Shown here: positions 21,985 through 23,030 of the stretch, piece after piece
Layout of the letters: every line of letters starts with the position of its first letter
Position numbering within the stretch: position 1 is the stretch's first letter
DNA from: CAYLNK01 sp964384675
Lineage (GTDB): Bacteria; Acidobacteriota; Thermoanaerobaculia; UBA5066
Length of the DNA stretch: 23,030 bases
Reading direction: 5' to 3'
Assembly (NCBI GenBank): GCA_964384675.1
Contig: CAYLNK010000066.1
Coordinates: 1-23,030, forward strand
The notes under the pieces: model-generated
What the model was told of the DNA's origin: nothing
Database searches by the model: none
The model's input: only the letters and a program-made list of their open reading frames with translations
Program-made: the position numbers and the translations under genes

Positions 21985-22055
21985 CGCGCGCGCCCCGCTC
22001 TGGCCAGCTCCAGTCCACGCTTCGGCATCGAGCAAGCATAGTCCACGTCGGACCT

Positions 22056-22085
22056 TTGACGGGCCGGGGCACCCGCTCCCAGAAT
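22056..22085 (+). promoter_or_regulatory. Possible promoter of the right-edge lipoprotein gene
   Basis: TTGACG (22056-22061) and CAGAAT (22080-22085) are separated by 18 nt and match the vegetative consensus at 5 and 4 of 6 positions. Transcription would begin a few bases before the AGGAGG at 22096-22101. Confidence 0.4.
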
Positions 22086-22105
22086 GTCGCCGCCGAGGAG
22101 GCTCC

Positions 22106-23030
22106 ATGCGCCACGATCGAACGGTCCCCGTCCTCGCCGCTCTGGGGTGCGCCGCGCTCCTGTCGGCGTGCGGCCCGGGCGTCACCCTCACCCGGACCGT
22201 GCCCGCCCCGTACAACCTGGGGCCCGTGAAGAAGGTCGCGATCGTGGACGTGCGCGGCTCCTCCGACCACGAGCAGGAGCGGTTCCTGACCGAGATCCTC
22301 TACGAGTCGAGCCGACGCGGCTTCTACCAGGTGGTCGACGCCCGCCCGTACGGCGCGCGGGTCGCGGACCTGCGCGAGACGTCCCGCTCCACGGACAAGC
22401 TCCGCCGCGACGTGAACGCCGACGTCTACCTGGAGGCGCGCCTCTACGGCTGCCGCTCCCGCCTGAACAGCGAGGTCGTCAAGGAGAAGGACAAGGAGGG
22501 CAACAAGGTCTCGAGGACGAAGTACTGGTACCGGGCCGAGTGCGGCGCGAGCCTGACCCTGGTCGACGCCAAGGGCCGGGACGTGGCCGCGTTCGAGGTG
22601 GAGGGCGACGAGAGCTCGTACAAGAGCGACGAGCCGGAGTCGTACAAGGAGGAGATCACGCTCGACGAGGCGATCGACGAAGCCGGGCAGCACGCCGTCG
22701 ACCAGTTCACGCCTCGCACGGTGCGGGAGGACATCCGGCTCGAGAAGGACGCCCCGCTCGCGAAGGAGGGGATCCAGGAGATCGAGGCGGGGCGCTACAC
22801 GCAGGCCCGCGTGCTGTGGGAAGGAGCGTTGAAGTCCTCCGCCGGCTCCGCGGCGCTCCAGTACAACCTCGGCGCGGTGTGCGAGGCCCTGGGCGACACC
22901 CGTGCCGCGCGCCGCTACTACGAGGAGGCGATCCAGCTCGCCGCCGGGAACGAGAAGTACCGCGAGGCCCTCTCGAAGCTCGAGGACCGCGAACGCGACG
23001 CCGAGGCGCTCCGGAAGAAGCCTCGCTCCC
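22106..23030 (+). CDS. Outer-membrane-type lipoprotein with TPR-like C-terminus (3' end cut by window)
   Basis: The frame is open from ATG 22106 to the right edge (308 visible residues). AGGAGG (22096-22101) lies 4 nt upstream. The signal peptide ends in the lipobox LSAC with Cys 22. Next is a domain beginning LGPVKKVAIVDVRGSSDHEQERFLTEILYES in layout (strand, then helix), with later strands such as NADVYLEARLYG and AECGASLTLVDAKGRDVAAFEVEG. This resembles periplasmic lipoproteins that carry a CsgG-like or related alpha/beta fold, but I do not recognise a named family. About 226-295 form TPR-like helices (IEAGRYTQARVLWEGAL, YNLGAVCEALGDTRAARRYYEEAI). Between them is a Lys/Glu-rich charged segment (about 128-140). 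It is divergent from pilT; a link to pili is only suggested by position. Confidence 0.85.
   Translation, partial: MRHDRTVPVLAALGCAALLSACGPGVTLTRTVPAPYNLGPVKKVAIVDVRGSSDHEQERFLTEILYESSRRGFYQVVDARPYGARVADLRETSRSTDKLRRDVNADVYLEARLYGCRSRLNSEVVKEKDKEGNKVSRTKYWYRAECGASLTLVDAKGRDVAAFEVEGDESSYKSDEPESYKEEITLDEAIDEAGQHAVDQFTPRTVREDIRLEKDAPLAKEGIQEIEAGRYTQARVLWEGALKSSAGSAALQYNLGAVCEALGDTRAARRYYEEAIQLAAGNEKYREALSKLEDRERDAEALRKKPRS

Noticed and set aside
22035..22040. TATGCT on the minus strand as the pilT -10 element
   Set aside because: There is no -35 or extended -10 bases at a proper distance; too weak to annotate.
21985..22215. N-terminal extension of PilT to 22215
   Set aside because: It is unlike PilT, would overlap the divergent lipoprotein gene, and ATG 21984 gives the usual length.

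Overview
This is a very GC-rich window. Its third codon positions are almost all G or C, and several starts are GTG, TTG or CTG. The gene content suggests a Gram-negative, respiring, pilus-bearing bacterium: a TonB-dependent receptor with an N-terminal carboxypeptidase-regulatory-like domain, two lipoproteins, a membrane-anchored multiheme cytochrome c with TPRs, a PilT ATPase and a Hanks-type kinase with a C-terminal membrane anchor. This mix fits Acidobacteriota best, with Myxococcota or another GC-rich lineage as alternatives; that is inference. A run of exactly 100 N marks an assembly gap inside a tandem repeat.

Left part (plus strand, 1-13231). A class II lanthipeptide synthetase (LanM), cut by the left edge, is followed after 26 nt by a TPR-LuxR regulator; the two look like the end of a lanthipeptide locus whose precursor peptide must lie off the window. 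Next come a sterol desaturase/fatty-acid hydroxylase family membrane protein and a glutamate dehydrogenase. Directly after the dehydrogenase is a 56-57 bp tandem array of hairpin-forming units (6923-7427, broken by the gap). A large GAF / PEP-pyruvate-binding / nucleotidyltransferase-like fusion protein follows. An AT-rich 27-bp near-palindrome overlaps a promoter for a siderophore-type TonB-dependent receptor, so that gene is probably metal-regulated.

Middle (minus strand, 18566-13215). An SRPBCC protein, a HAD hydrolase that appears to start at CTG, and a small lipoprotein (1-nt stop/start overlap with the HAD gene) precede a second unit: a membrane-anchored pentaheme cytochrome with TPRs and a SAM methyltransferase whose GTG begins one base after the cytochrome stop. 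The methyltransferase and the TonB receptor overlap tail to tail.

Right part. A PgeF/YfiH-type protein (+) overlaps tail to tail with a Ser/Thr kinase (-), which lies just downstream of pilT (-). Divergent from pilT is a TPR lipoprotein that runs off the right edge.

The least ordinary items are the hairpin array, the possible di-heme-b/pentaheme-c fusion, the PEP-binding/NTase fusion with a substituted acidic residue, the CCG-type LanM, and the CTG-start HAD gene. I see no rRNA, tRNA, transposase or CRISPR array.
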